From positions 186,001 through 250,000 of the forward strand of contig JAYNJU010000001.1 of assembly GCA_038110465.1 (NCBI GenBank): 64,000 bases of DNA, read 5' to 3'. The notes beneath the pieces are model-generated. The model saw only the letters and a list, made by a program, of their open reading frames with translations, made no database searches and was not told the origin of the DNA. Position numbers and translations under genes: made by a program. Source of the stretch: Marisimplicoccus sp038110465. GTDB lineage: Bacteria > Bacteroidota > Bacteroidia > Flavobacteriales > Flavobacteriaceae. Below, one piece after another: positions 27,381 through 36,039 of this stretch (positions are counted from its first letter, which is position 1; every line of letters begins with the position of its first letter).

Positions 27381-28628
27381 ATGCAGCTTCCAAATTTAAA
27401 AGGTATAAGAGAAGCTTCGGAGAGCCTCAAAGATATTGCTGCCATAACCCCCCTTAGTATTAATGAGAGGCTTTCGAAAGAACTAAATTGTAGGATGTAC
27501 TTAAAAAGAGAAGATTTGCAGTTAGTAAGATCTTTTAAAATTAGAGGCGCTTACAATAAGATTAAGTCTTTAAATATTTCAAATAATATTGATAAAAAAA
27601 TTATTTGTGCAAGTGCAGGAAATCATGCACAAGGCTTTGCATACTCATGTAATACACTAAAAATTTATGGAAAAGTTTATATGCCAGTAACTACACCAAA
27701 ACAAAAAATTGAAAGAGTCAAAATGTTTGGTGATAAATATGTTGAAGTTATTTTATATGGAGACAATTTTGATGATGCACAAAAAGAAGCACAAAAAAAT
27801 AATAAAGATGGCACTTTATTTATTCATGCTTTTGATGATAAAAAAGTAATTGAAGGTCAAGCAACAATTGGTTTAGAAATGATAGATCAAGTAGATAAAC
27901 ATTTTGACTATTTAATTGTCCCAATTGGAGGTGGAGGTCTAATTTCTGGAATCATAACTGTATTCAAAGAACTCTCTCCTATAACTAAAATAATTGGAAT
28001 AGAAGCAGAAGGAGCACCTGCAATGACTGAATCACTAAAACAGAATAAAATTATTAGTCTTAAGAAAATAGATAATTTCGTAGATGGTGTATCAATAAAA
28101 AAAGTTGGAAAAATTCCTTTTGAGATATGTAAAAAAAATCTGGATGATATATTAACAATACCTGAGGGAAAAATTTGCCAAACAATTCTTGATTTATATA
28201 ATAAAGATGGAATAATTGTAGAACCAGCAGGAGCAATAGGAATATCAGCTGTTGAATTATATAAACAAAAATTTAAAAATAAAAATGTTGGAGTTCTAAT
28301 ATGTGGTGGTAATAATGATATCACTAGAATGTCAGAAATAAAAGAAAGGGCATTATTCTATTCAAATCTTAAACATTATTTTATTGTCAAATTTCCTCAA
28401 AGAGCAGGTGCTTTAAAGGAGTTTCTTAATAAAGTTTTAGGTGAAAATGATGATATTACATTCTTTGAATACATTAAAAAGAATAATAGAGAAAAGGGAA
28501 CTGCAATAGTTGGAATTGAGTTAAAGTTTTCAAAAGATTTTGGCCAGTTATTGAAAAAAATGAAAGAAAATGGTTTCTTTGGAGACTATTTAAATGAAAA
28601 ACCAGAGATACTTAAGTTTTTAATCTGA
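27381..28628 (+). CDS. ilvA: threonine dehydratase (short, single regulatory domain)
   Basis: The 415-residue PLP enzyme has the lysine in SFKIRGAY (about 51-58), the phosphate-binding IGGGGLISG (about 180-189) and one C-terminal ACT-like domain (LKHYFIVKFPQRAGALKEF). It turns threonine into 2-oxobutanoate and ammonia, the entry to isoleucine. The single regulatory domain matches the shorter family common in Bacteroidota and Firmicutes, not the roughly 514-residue E. coli enzyme. It is the fifth gene of the ilv operon, and gapN follows after seven bases. Confidence 0.95.
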   Translation: MQLPNLKGIREASESLKDIAAITPLSINERLSKELNCRMYLKREDLQLVRSFKIRGAYNKIKSLNISNNIDKKIICASAGNHAQGFAYSCNTLKIYGKVYMPVTTPKQKIERVKMFGDKYVEVILYGDNFDDAQKEAQKNNKDGTLFIHAFDDKKVIEGQATIGLEMIDQVDKHFDYLIVPIGGGGLISGIITVFKELSPITKIIGIEAEGAPAMTESLKQNKIISLKKIDNFVDGVSIKKVGKIPFEICKKNLDDILTIPEGKICQTILDLYNKDGIIVEPAGAIGISAVELYKQKFKNKNVGVLICGGNNDITRMSEIKERALFYSNLKHYFIVKFPQRAGALKEFLNKVLGENDDITFFEYIKKNNREKGTAIVGIELKFSKDFGQLLKKMKENGFFGDYLNEKPEILKFLI

Positions 28629-28635
28629 ATTATTT

Positions 28636-30210
28636 ATGAAAGAAAATTCTTATAATATTGAGCCTTTACATTGTAAAGAGTACCTTGTTGATGGTAAATT
28701 AAAAAAATGGAAAGGTCAAACAACTGATGTCTATTCAACTATTTCTTCAAATATTAATGGCAACTACCAGCATACGCATTTAGGTTCTATTCCAGATATG
28801 GATTCAGAATCAGCTCTAGAGGCTCTTGAATCTGCTAAGAATGCATTTAATAGAGGTCAGGGAAAATGGCCAACTATGAAAGTTAGAGATAGGCTTAAGT
28901 GTATGAAAAGATTTGCTGATAAGATGGTTATTCATAGAGATCAAGTTGTAAGTCTTTTAATGTGGGAAATAGGAAAGAATAAACAAGATTCAGAAAAAGA
29001 ATTTGATAGAACTGTCAAGTATATTCATGATACTATTGATGAATATAAAAATATTGATAGATCATCTGCTAGATTCGAAAAAGATTCAGGAATTAATGCT
29101 CATATTAGAAGAGGTCCTTTAGGGGTTGTTCTATGTTTAGGTCCTTACAATTATCCTCTTAATGAAACTTTTTGTCTTCTTATTCCAGCAATTTTAATGG
29201 GTAATACAACAATTTTTAAGCCAGCAAAACATGGTGTGCTTTTAATTTCACCTCTATTAAAGGCTTTTAAGGAAAGCTTTCCTCCTGGTGTTGTAAATAT
29301 TCTTTTTGGAAGAGGTAGAAAAATATGTCCTCCAATTATGAAGACTGGATTTATTGATGTTTTAGCTTTAATTGGTCATAGTTCATCCGCTGTTGCACTT
29401 CAAGATCAACATCCAAATAAAAATAGACTTAGACTAGTCCTAGGTCTTGAAGCTAAGAACCCAGGTATAATATTACCTGATGCAGATATTGACTTAACCA
29501 TAGAGGAATGTATATCTGGATGTTTATCTTTTAATGGCCAAAGATGTACTGCATTAAAAGTTTTATATGTCCATGAAGCTATAGTTGATGAATTTAATAA
29601 AAAGTTTGCTGAAGCAGTGGATCAACTTAAATTTGGTATGCCATGGGAAAATACATTTCTCACACCATTACCAGAACCTTCTAAACCAAAATATATTAAA
29701 GATTTGATTGATGATGCCATTTCTAAAGGAGCAAAAATCATTAATAAAAAAGGTGGTGAAATTTCAGAAAATTACTGTTTTCCTGCGATCCTATATCCAG
29801 TAAATGAAAAAATGAGAGTCTTTCAGGAGGAACAATTTGGACCTGTTATACCTATAATTTCTTTTAAAAATATTGATGAACCACTAGATGATATGGCTAA
29901 TTCAGAATATGGTCAACAAGTAAGTCTTTTTGGAAGTGATACTAAAAAACTAGGTCCACTTATTGATACTTTAGCAAATTTAGTGTGTAGAGTAAACCTT
30001 AATAGTTCTTGCCAAAGAGGTCCTGATATCTACCCTTTTACAGGAAGAAAAAATTCAGCAGTAAGTACACTTAGCGTCCATGATGCATTAAGATCATTTT
30101 CAATTAGAACTTTTGTTGCTTCTAAAGATAATATTCACAATAATAGAATCTTAAAAAAGCTACTTGATACTAAAGACTCCAACTTTATCTCTACGGATTA
30201 TATTCTTTAA
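28636..30210 (+). CDS. gapN: NADP-dependent non-phosphorylating glyceraldehyde-3-phosphate dehydrogenase
   Basis: The 524-residue aldehyde dehydrogenase superfamily protein resembles GapN. It has GPYNYPLNETF (about 170), the catalytic Cys304 in FNGQRCTALK and the C-terminal NSSCQRGPDIYPFTGRK. GapN oxidises glyceraldehyde 3-phosphate straight to 3-phosphoglycerate, making NADPH and skipping one ATP step. Family assignment is firm at superfamily level and likely at GapN level. The start lies seven bases after ilvA, so it should be made together with the NADPH-using IlvC. Its last 20 bases overlap leuB tail to tail. Confidence 0.85.
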   Translation: MKENSYNIEPLHCKEYLVDGKLKKWKGQTTDVYSTISSNINGNYQHTHLGSIPDMDSESALEALESAKNAFNRGQGKWPTMKVRDRLKCMKRFADKMVIHRDQVVSLLMWEIGKNKQDSEKEFDRTVKYIHDTIDEYKNIDRSSARFEKDSGINAHIRRGPLGVVLCLGPYNYPLNETFCLLIPAILMGNTTIFKPAKHGVLLISPLLKAFKESFPPGVVNILFGRGRKICPPIMKTGFIDVLALIGHSSSAVALQDQHPNKNRLRLVLGLEAKNPGIILPDADIDLTIEECISGCLSFNGQRCTALKVLYVHEAIVDEFNKKFAEAVDQLKFGMPWENTFLTPLPEPSKPKYIKDLIDDAISKGAKIINKKGGEISENYCFPAILYPVNEKMRVFQEEQFGPVIPIISFKNIDEPLDDMANSEYGQQVSLFGSDTKKLGPLIDTLANLVCRVNLNSSCQRGPDIYPFTGRKNSAVSTLSVHDALRSFSIRTFVASKDNIHNNRILKKLLDTKDSNFISTDYIL

Positions 30211-31264
30211 TTATATCAACAATATAGTCACCTACTTGACTAGTTGAATATGATGGATCTCCATTATTTAAATCAGGAGTTGTGTAATTGTCATACAAAC
30301 ATTTTTCAACAGCAATTTTGATTAAATTAGATTCTTCTTTTAAATTAAAAGAATAGTCTAGCATCATAGAAGTTGACAAAATTGAAGCTATTGGATTAGC
30401 AATATTTTTACCTGTAGCTTCAGGGTAAGACCCATGAATTGGTTCATATAACCCTACTGAGGATCCAATTGAAGCAGATGGCATAAGCCCCATTGATCCA
30501 GAAATTACTGATGCTTCATCAGTCAAAATATCACCAAATAGATTAGAAGTAATTAGGACATCATAACTACTAGGCCATTGAATCAATCTCATGGCAACTG
30601 CATCTACAAACTCATATGACACTTTTACTTCAGGATAATCTTTCTCCATGTTTTGAACAGTCTCTCTCCAAAGTCTTGAAGTTTCAAGTACATTTGCTTT
30701 ATCTACACAACACATTTTTCCAGATCTTTTTATGGCATTTTCAAACCCAATTTTAGCAATTCTTACTATTTCCTCTTTTGAATATTCACAAGTATCATAT
30801 GCAAAATTACCATTATCTCTTCTTCCTCTCTCCCCAAAATAAATTCCACCAGTCAATTCTCTTACAAATAAAATATCAGTTCCTATAATTCTATCTTTTT
30901 TAATTGGTGATTTGTCTATAAGTGACTCAAATACAATAGTTGGTCTAAGGTTTGCGAATAAACCTAGTTTTTTTCTCATTTTTAATAAACCTTGCTCAGG
31001 TCTTACTTTAGCTTTGGGATTATTATCAAATTTTGGATCACCTATTGCTCCAAATAAAATTGCATCTGAATCTAGACAAATTTCATGAGTTTTGTCGGGG
31101 TAGGGATCGTTTAACTGATCAATAGCAATTGCTCCTACTAAACCATAGTTTAGTTCAACTTCATGATTAAATTTTTTTGATATTGCGTCTAAAACTTTTA
31201 ATGATTCATTTGTTACTTCTGGTCCTATTCCATCTCCAGATAATACAGCAATTTTTAATTTCAT
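30191..31264 (-). CDS. leuB: 3-isopropylmalate dehydrogenase
   Basis: The 357-residue LeuB has SGDGIGPEVT (about 9-18), LGLFANLRP and VDKANVLETSRLWRE. The substrate- and NAD-site stretch is SNLFGDILTDEAS. It oxidises and decarboxylates 3-isopropylmalate to 2-oxoisocaproate, the last leucine-specific step before transamination. It is the last gene of the minus-strand leuA-leuC-leuD-leuA2-leuB operon, one base after leuA2. Its 3' end overlaps gapN by 20 bases. Confidence 0.96.
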   Translation of the reverse strand: MKLKIAVLSGDGIGPEVTNESLKVLDAISKKFNHEVELNYGLVGAIAIDQLNDPYPDKTHEICLDSDAILFGAIGDPKFDNNPKAKVRPEQGLLKMRKKLGLFANLRPTIVFESLIDKSPIKKDRIIGTDILFVRELTGGIYFGERGRRDNGNFAYDTCEYSKEEIVRIAKIGFENAIKRSGKMCCVDKANVLETSRLWRETVQNMEKDYPEVKVSYEFVDAVAMRLIQWPSSYDVLITSNLFGDILTDEASVISGSMGLMPSASIGSSVGLYEPIHGSYPEATGKNIANPIASILSTSMMLDYSFNLKEESNLIKIAVEKCLYDNYTTPDLNNGDPSYSTSQVGDYIVDIIKEYNP

Positions 31265-31265
31265 T

Positions 31266-32780
31266 TTAAATAGTATTTAACATTTTTTCAGTTGCTTTTA
31301 TAGCTGAAACTGTCTGATCAGTATCAAGCCCTCTTGTTTTAAATTTCTTATTTCCTGTATCCCATGTAATAGTAGTTTCACAGAAAGCATCAGAATTACT
31401 TCCTGGAGGTATTCTTACAGCATAATCTATAAGTTTTGGAAGTTTAATATTAATATTATTATAAATCTTTTTTAATGCATTTATAAATGCATCAAATTGA
31501 CCATCTCCGGAACAACTTTCTTGATATAGCTTATTATTGATAACCAAAGATAATGATGTGGTTGGTCTTAAAGTCTTAGCATGAGTAAGAACGTAAGAAT
31601 CTATGTAGATTTTTTTCTTTTTTAATGGGTAATCTAACACATCACTAATGATATAAGGTAAGTCCTCAATTGTAACTTTTTCTTTTTTATCACCAAGTTC
31701 AATAACCTTCAAGGTTACTTTGTTCAATTCTTTATCGTTTAATTTAATTCCTAATTCATCTAGATTTTTTTTGATATTTGCTTTACCAGATGTTTTTCCG
31801 AGAGCATATTTTCTTTTTCTACCAAATCTAATTGGATTTAGATTATTATGGTATAGATCTTTTTTATTATCACCATCTGCATGTACACCAGCTGTTTGAG
31901 TAAAAACATTTTCGCCGACTATAGGTTTATTTGAAGAAACAGTTTGTCCTGAAAAAGTAGAAATAAGTTTACTTGCTTTATATAGGTTTTTTTCATTAAT
32001 ATTCAATTTTACAGTAGGTAAAAAATCTTTAATTGCAGCTACTGCACTAGCTAAAGGAGTGTTTCCTGCTCTCTCTCCCATTCCGTTAACTGTTAGATGA
32101 AGGCCATTGCATCCAGCTCTTACTGCTTCCAAAGAATTAGCTACACTTAAATCGTAGTCGTTATGACCATGAAAGTCTATATGAAAATCTGGAAATTTTG
32201 ATTTAATCTCAGATATAAAGCTATACGTTTCATAATGTGTTAAAATTCCTAAAGTATCTGGAAGTAAAAGCCTATTGATATTAATACTTTTTAAAAATGA
32301 AAGATATTCAAAAACATAATCTTTACTATTTTTCATTCCATTACTCCAGTCTTCCAAATAAATATTTGAATTTATTGAATTACTATCAGCTAGTTCAATA
32401 ATACCTTCAATATCTTTAAAATGAGTCTTAGGAGTTTTCTTTAATTGATGTTTTAAATGATTCAATGATCCTTTAGTTAAAAGATTTTGAACTTTACATC
32501 CGGATTTTTTCAACCACTCAATAGACATTCCATTGTCTATAAAAGTTAATACTTCAACTTTATCTAGTTTGTTTTTTTTATCAGCCCAGCCTGTAATTTC
32601 TTTAACAGATTTAAGTTCTCCATCTGAAACTCTAGCAGATGCTACTTCAATTCTATCAATGTTTAATTCTTCTAGTAAAAATTTTGAAATTGTTAATTTT
32701 TCTTTTGGTGAATATGAAACACCTGAAGTTTGTTCACCATCCCTGAGTGTGGTGTCCATTATTTCCAAAAATTTATTCAT
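31266..32780 (-). CDS. 2-isopropylmalate/citramalate synthase paralogue with regulatory domain (LeuA2)
   Basis: The 504-residue protein belongs to the HMGL-like/LeuA family. A TIM barrel (about 1-270) has MDTTLRDGEQTSG, the metal-binding FHGHNDYDLSVANS and NGMGERAGNTPL. A linker and a C-terminal LeuA dimer/regulatory domain (about 375-500) follow. It differs from the LeuA at 34760-35914, which lacks that regulatory domain. Its place between leuD and leuB suggests a role in leucine or isoleucine synthesis: a second isopropylmalate synthase, an allosteric partner, or an (R)-citramalate synthase making 2-oxobutanoate from pyruvate. I cannot decide between these by eye. Confidence 0.82.
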   Translation of the reverse strand: MNKFLEIMDTTLRDGEQTSGVSYSPKEKLTISKFLLEELNIDRIEVASARVSDGELKSVKEITGWADKKNKLDKVEVLTFIDNGMSIEWLKKSGCKVQNLLTKGSLNHLKHQLKKTPKTHFKDIEGIIELADSNSINSNIYLEDWSNGMKNSKDYVFEYLSFLKSININRLLLPDTLGILTHYETYSFISEIKSKFPDFHIDFHGHNDYDLSVANSLEAVRAGCNGLHLTVNGMGERAGNTPLASAVAAIKDFLPTVKLNINEKNLYKASKLISTFSGQTVSSNKPIVGENVFTQTAGVHADGDNKKDLYHNNLNPIRFGRKRKYALGKTSGKANIKKNLDELGIKLNDKELNKVTLKVIELGDKKEKVTIEDLPYIISDVLDYPLKKKKIYIDSYVLTHAKTLRPTTSLSLVINNKLYQESCSGDGQFDAFINALKKIYNNINIKLPKLIDYAVRIPPGSNSDAFCETTITWDTGNKKFKTRGLDTDQTVSAIKATEKMLNTI

Positions 32781-33376
32781 TAGTATTTAGATTTACCTAT
32801 AAAATTTTTAATAATATGTTTCTTGTTAACTAAGTAGTCAATATCATCGTAACCGTTTGATAAATTACTTTTTTTATATTGACTGATGTTGAAGTTTTCA
32901 CTTGATCCAGAACTAATAATTTTTAACTCTTGTTTTTCTAAGTTAATCTCAAATTTAGAATTATTGTTATTTTCAATTTCAGAAAAAATTTCTTTTAAGA
33001 ACGAATCTGAAATTTGAACAGGAAGAACTCCAATATTTAAACAGTTATTTTTAAATATGTCTGCAAAAAAACTTGAAACGACTGCTCTAAAACCATAGTC
33101 ATAAATTGCCCAAACAGCATGTTCTCTTGATGATCCACATCCAAAATTTTTGCCAGCAATTAATATTTTACCAGAGTATTTAGTATTGTTTAATGGAAAA
33201 GAAACTATTTTACTATCATCTGAATTATATCTCCAATCTCTAAAAAGATTTTCCCCAAAACCCTTTCTTTCTGTGGCTTTTAAAAACCTAGCAGGTATAA
33301 TTTGATCAGTATCTATATTGTCTATATTTATAGGTACAGCTGTGCTGTTTAGTATGTTAAATTTATCGTAAGCCAT
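32780..33376 (-). CDS. leuD: 3-isopropylmalate dehydratase small subunit
   Basis: The 198-residue LeuD has NIDTDQIIPARFL (about 20-32), the conserved GKNFGCGSSREHAVWA (about 75-90) and a C-terminal tail. With LeuC it moves the hydroxyl of 2-isopropylmalate to position 3. If citramalate is made here, the same enzyme would serve that branch. The start is two bases after leuC, and the stop shares a base with the leuA2 start. Confidence 0.95.
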   Translation of the reverse strand: MAYDKFNILNSTAVPINIDNIDTDQIIPARFLKATERKGFGENLFRDWRYNSDDSKIVSFPLNNTKYSGKILIAGKNFGCGSSREHAVWAIYDYGFRAVVSSFFADIFKNNCLNIGVLPVQISDSFLKEIFSEIENNNNSKFEINLEKQELKIISSGSSENFNISQYKKSNLSNGYDDIDYLVNKKHIIKNFIGKSKY

Positions 33377-33378
33377 GA

Positions 33379-34767
33379 TTATGTTATTTCTCTTGGGTCG
33401 GTAATTTTTCCAGTTATAGCTGATGCTGCTGCTACCAAAGGACTAGCTAACAGTGTTCTTGCTCCTGGCCCTTGTCTTCCTTCAAAATTTCTATTTGTTG
33501 TACTTACAGCATATTTTCCTTTTGGTATTTTATCATCATTCATAGCTAAACATGCAGAACAACCAGGTTCTCTTAATTTGAAACCTGAATCTAGTAAAAT
33601 ATCTAAGATCCCTTCCTCTTTAATACTATTTAATACTTTATGTGAACCAGGAACTAGCCAAGCATCAACATTATCAGATTTTCTTTTACCTTTAATTATG
33701 CTGGCAAATGATCTAAAATCTTCAATTCTTCCATTTGTGCAACTACCTAAAAAAACATAGTCAATCTTTTTGCCAATCATTTTTTCTCCTTCTTTAAACT
33801 CCATATAATTTAAAGCTTTTTGATATGAAGAATTTGGATCTAAATTTGAAAATGGAATAGATTCAGATATAGGAATTGCCATTCCTGGATTAGTACCATA
33901 TGTGATCATTGGTTCTATTTCATTAGCATTAAATTTATATTCTTTATCAAAGACTGCATCATTATCAGTTTGTAATGATGACCAATATTCAATAGCATCA
34001 TTCCATTTTTCTTTTTCAGGAGCAAATTCTCTTCCTTTTATATAATCAAATGTTTTTTGATCAGGTGCTATCATTCCTCCTCTTGCACCCATTTCAATAC
34101 TTAGGTTACAAACTGTCATTCTTCCTTCCATACTCATCTCTCTAAATACTTGTCCAGAATACTCAACAAAATACCCTGTTGCACCAGATGAAGAAAGTTT
34201 TGAAATAATATAAATTGCAACATCTTTGGGAGTAACATTTTTATTTAATACTCCATCAATAGTAATCCTCATACTTTTTGGTTTTTGTTGCATAATTGAT
34301 TGGCATGCTAAAACCATCTCAACTTCTGAAGTTCCAATTCCAAATGCAATAGCTCCAAAAGCACCATGGGTTGAGGTGTGTGAATCTCCACATACTATAG
34401 TTAAACCTGGTTGTGTTATTCCGTTTTCAGGTCCTATAACATGAACTATTCCATTTTTACTATGTCCTAATCCCCAAAAGTCAATACCATGTTCTTTACA
34501 GTTTTTTTCTAATGTATCAACTTGAATTGCTGATAATTTATCTTTAATTGGTAAATGCTGATCTATAGTTGGAGTATTATGATCAGCTGTTGCAAAGGTT
34601 TTATCTGGATACATTACTTTCAAACCTCTTTTTTTTAAACCTACAAAGGCTACAGGACTTGTAACTTCATGAATAAAATGTCTATCAATAAGTAAAACAT
34701 CAGGACCATCATTAATTTTTTCTATAACATGAGAATCCCAAACTTTATCAAATAATGTTTTAGCCAT
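33379..34767 (-). CDS. leuC: 3-isopropylmalate dehydratase large subunit
   Basis: The 462-residue aconitase-family protein has iron-sulfur cysteines in GSCTNGRIEDF (about 343) and EPGCSACLAM (about 401-408). It also has GDSHTSTHGAFGA. It forms the LeuCD isomerase that needs a 4Fe-4S cluster. It overlaps leuA by eight bases at its start and precedes leuD by two bases. Length is typical. Confidence 0.96.
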   Translation of the reverse strand: MAKTLFDKVWDSHVIEKINDGPDVLLIDRHFIHEVTSPVAFVGLKKRGLKVMYPDKTFATADHNTPTIDQHLPIKDKLSAIQVDTLEKNCKEHGIDFWGLGHSKNGIVHVIGPENGITQPGLTIVCGDSHTSTHGAFGAIAFGIGTSEVEMVLACQSIMQQKPKSMRITIDGVLNKNVTPKDVAIYIISKLSSSGATGYFVEYSGQVFREMSMEGRMTVCNLSIEMGARGGMIAPDQKTFDYIKGREFAPEKEKWNDAIEYWSSLQTDNDAVFDKEYKFNANEIEPMITYGTNPGMAIPISESIPFSNLDPNSSYQKALNYMEFKEGEKMIGKKIDYVFLGSCTNGRIEDFRSFASIIKGKRKSDNVDAWLVPGSHKVLNSIKEEGILDILLDSGFKLREPGCSACLAMNDDKIPKGKYAVSTTNRNFEGRQGPGARTLLASPLVAAASAITGKITDPREIT

Positions 34768-35914
34768 AATTTATATTTTTAAGAATTTCTGGAAAATCTG
34801 AATCTGTAACCTCTTTCTTTTTATCTGCCACAGTTAAAAATTGACTGTAAACCTCATCCAATTGAATTTTAGAAAGATTTACTCCGTATTCTTTCATTCT
34901 AAATGCTAGAGCAGCTCTGCCGCTTCTAGCTGTTAAAATTATAGAAGATTTATCAACTCCCACATCTAAAGGGTCAATAATTTCATAGGTCTCCCTCTTC
35001 TTTATTACTCCATCTTGATGTATACCTGAACTGTGAGCAAAAGCATTAGACCCAACAATAGCTTTGTTAGGTTGAACAGGCATACCCATTAGCTCTGAAA
35101 CCTTTTGACTTACTTTATTTAAAAGTTTTGCATTGACATTGGTGTCTAAATTCAAATTAGAGTGTTGTCGTAAAATCATAACTACTTCTTCAAGAGAAGT
35201 GTTTCCAGCTCTTTCTCCAATTCCATTTATAGTACATTCAATTTGTCTTGCTCCATTAATAACTCCATATATAGAGTTAGCGGTAGCAAGACCAAGATCA
35301 TTATGACAATGACAAGAAATTGTGACATTTTCAATTCCTTTAACGTTATCAATCAAGTATTTTATTTTATCACCATATTCATTTGGTAGACAATAACCAG
35401 TTGTATCAGGTATATTTAAAATAGTAGCTCCAGACTTAATGACTTCTTCACATACTCTAGCTAGAAAAACATTATCAGTTCTCCCTGCATCTTCAGCATA
35501 AAACTCAACATCTTCTACATACTTTTTTGCATGTGAAACAGATTTTTTTGCAAGTTCAATAATAGCCTCTTTGTTTGAATTAAACTTGTATTTTATATGT
35601 ACTTCAGAAGTGCCAATACCTGTGTGAATTCTTGGTTTTAATGCATTTTTTAAAGATTCAGCAGCAACATCAATATCTTTTTCATTAGCTCTACTCAAAG
35701 CACAAACTGAAGCATTTTTGACAATCTTAGAAATTTCGACAACTGAATTAAAATCTCCTGGGCTTGAAATTGGAAATCCGGCTTCAATAATATCTACACC
35801 CAATTGATCAATTTTTTCTGCTAAAATTAATTTACTTATAGTATCAAGTTTACATCCAGGAACTTGCTCTCCATCTCTTAATGTTGTATCAAATATTTTT
35901 ACCTGATTTTTCAT
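34760..35914 (-). CDS. leuA: 2-isopropylmalate synthase, catalytic part only
   Basis: The 384-residue LeuA has FDTTLRDGEQVPGC at the start, the metal ligands in CHCHNDLGLATANS and GIGERAGNTSLEE. It also has the accessory region with FAHSSGIHQDG. It condenses acetyl-CoA with 2-oxoisovalerate. Full-size LeuA proteins have about 510-550 residues with a C-terminal leucine-binding domain; here that domain is absent and the neighbouring LeuA2 carries one. The ATG at 35914 is preferred to a TTG one codon earlier. It is the first gene of the leu operon. Confidence 0.94.
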   Translation of the reverse strand: MKNQVKIFDTTLRDGEQVPGCKLDTISKLILAEKIDQLGVDIIEAGFPISSPGDFNSVVEISKIVKNASVCALSRANEKDIDVAAESLKNALKPRIHTGIGTSEVHIKYKFNSNKEAIIELAKKSVSHAKKYVEDVEFYAEDAGRTDNVFLARVCEEVIKSGATILNIPDTTGYCLPNEYGDKIKYLIDNVKGIENVTISCHCHNDLGLATANSIYGVINGARQIECTINGIGERAGNTSLEEVVMILRQHSNLNLDTNVNAKLLNKVSQKVSELMGMPVQPNKAIVGSNAFAHSSGIHQDGVIKKRETYEIIDPLDVGVDKSSIILTARSGRAALAFRMKEYGVNLSKIQLDEVYSQFLTVADKKKEVTDSDFPEILKNINYG

Positions 35915-36039
35915 CAATAACTAAATTATTACTTAAATGATGATAGTTAAAAAAAAGTATATTAATTTTACAATATTCTATACATATATAATTTAATTAA
36001 ATTATTTATAAACAGTAAGTTAAGTTCAATATTTATACA

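Noticed and set aside
35988..36005. 18-base perfect palindrome upstream of leuA
   Set aside because: It is made only of A and T in a region nearly free of G and C; such palindromes are expected by chance. No promoter box lies at a fitting distance.
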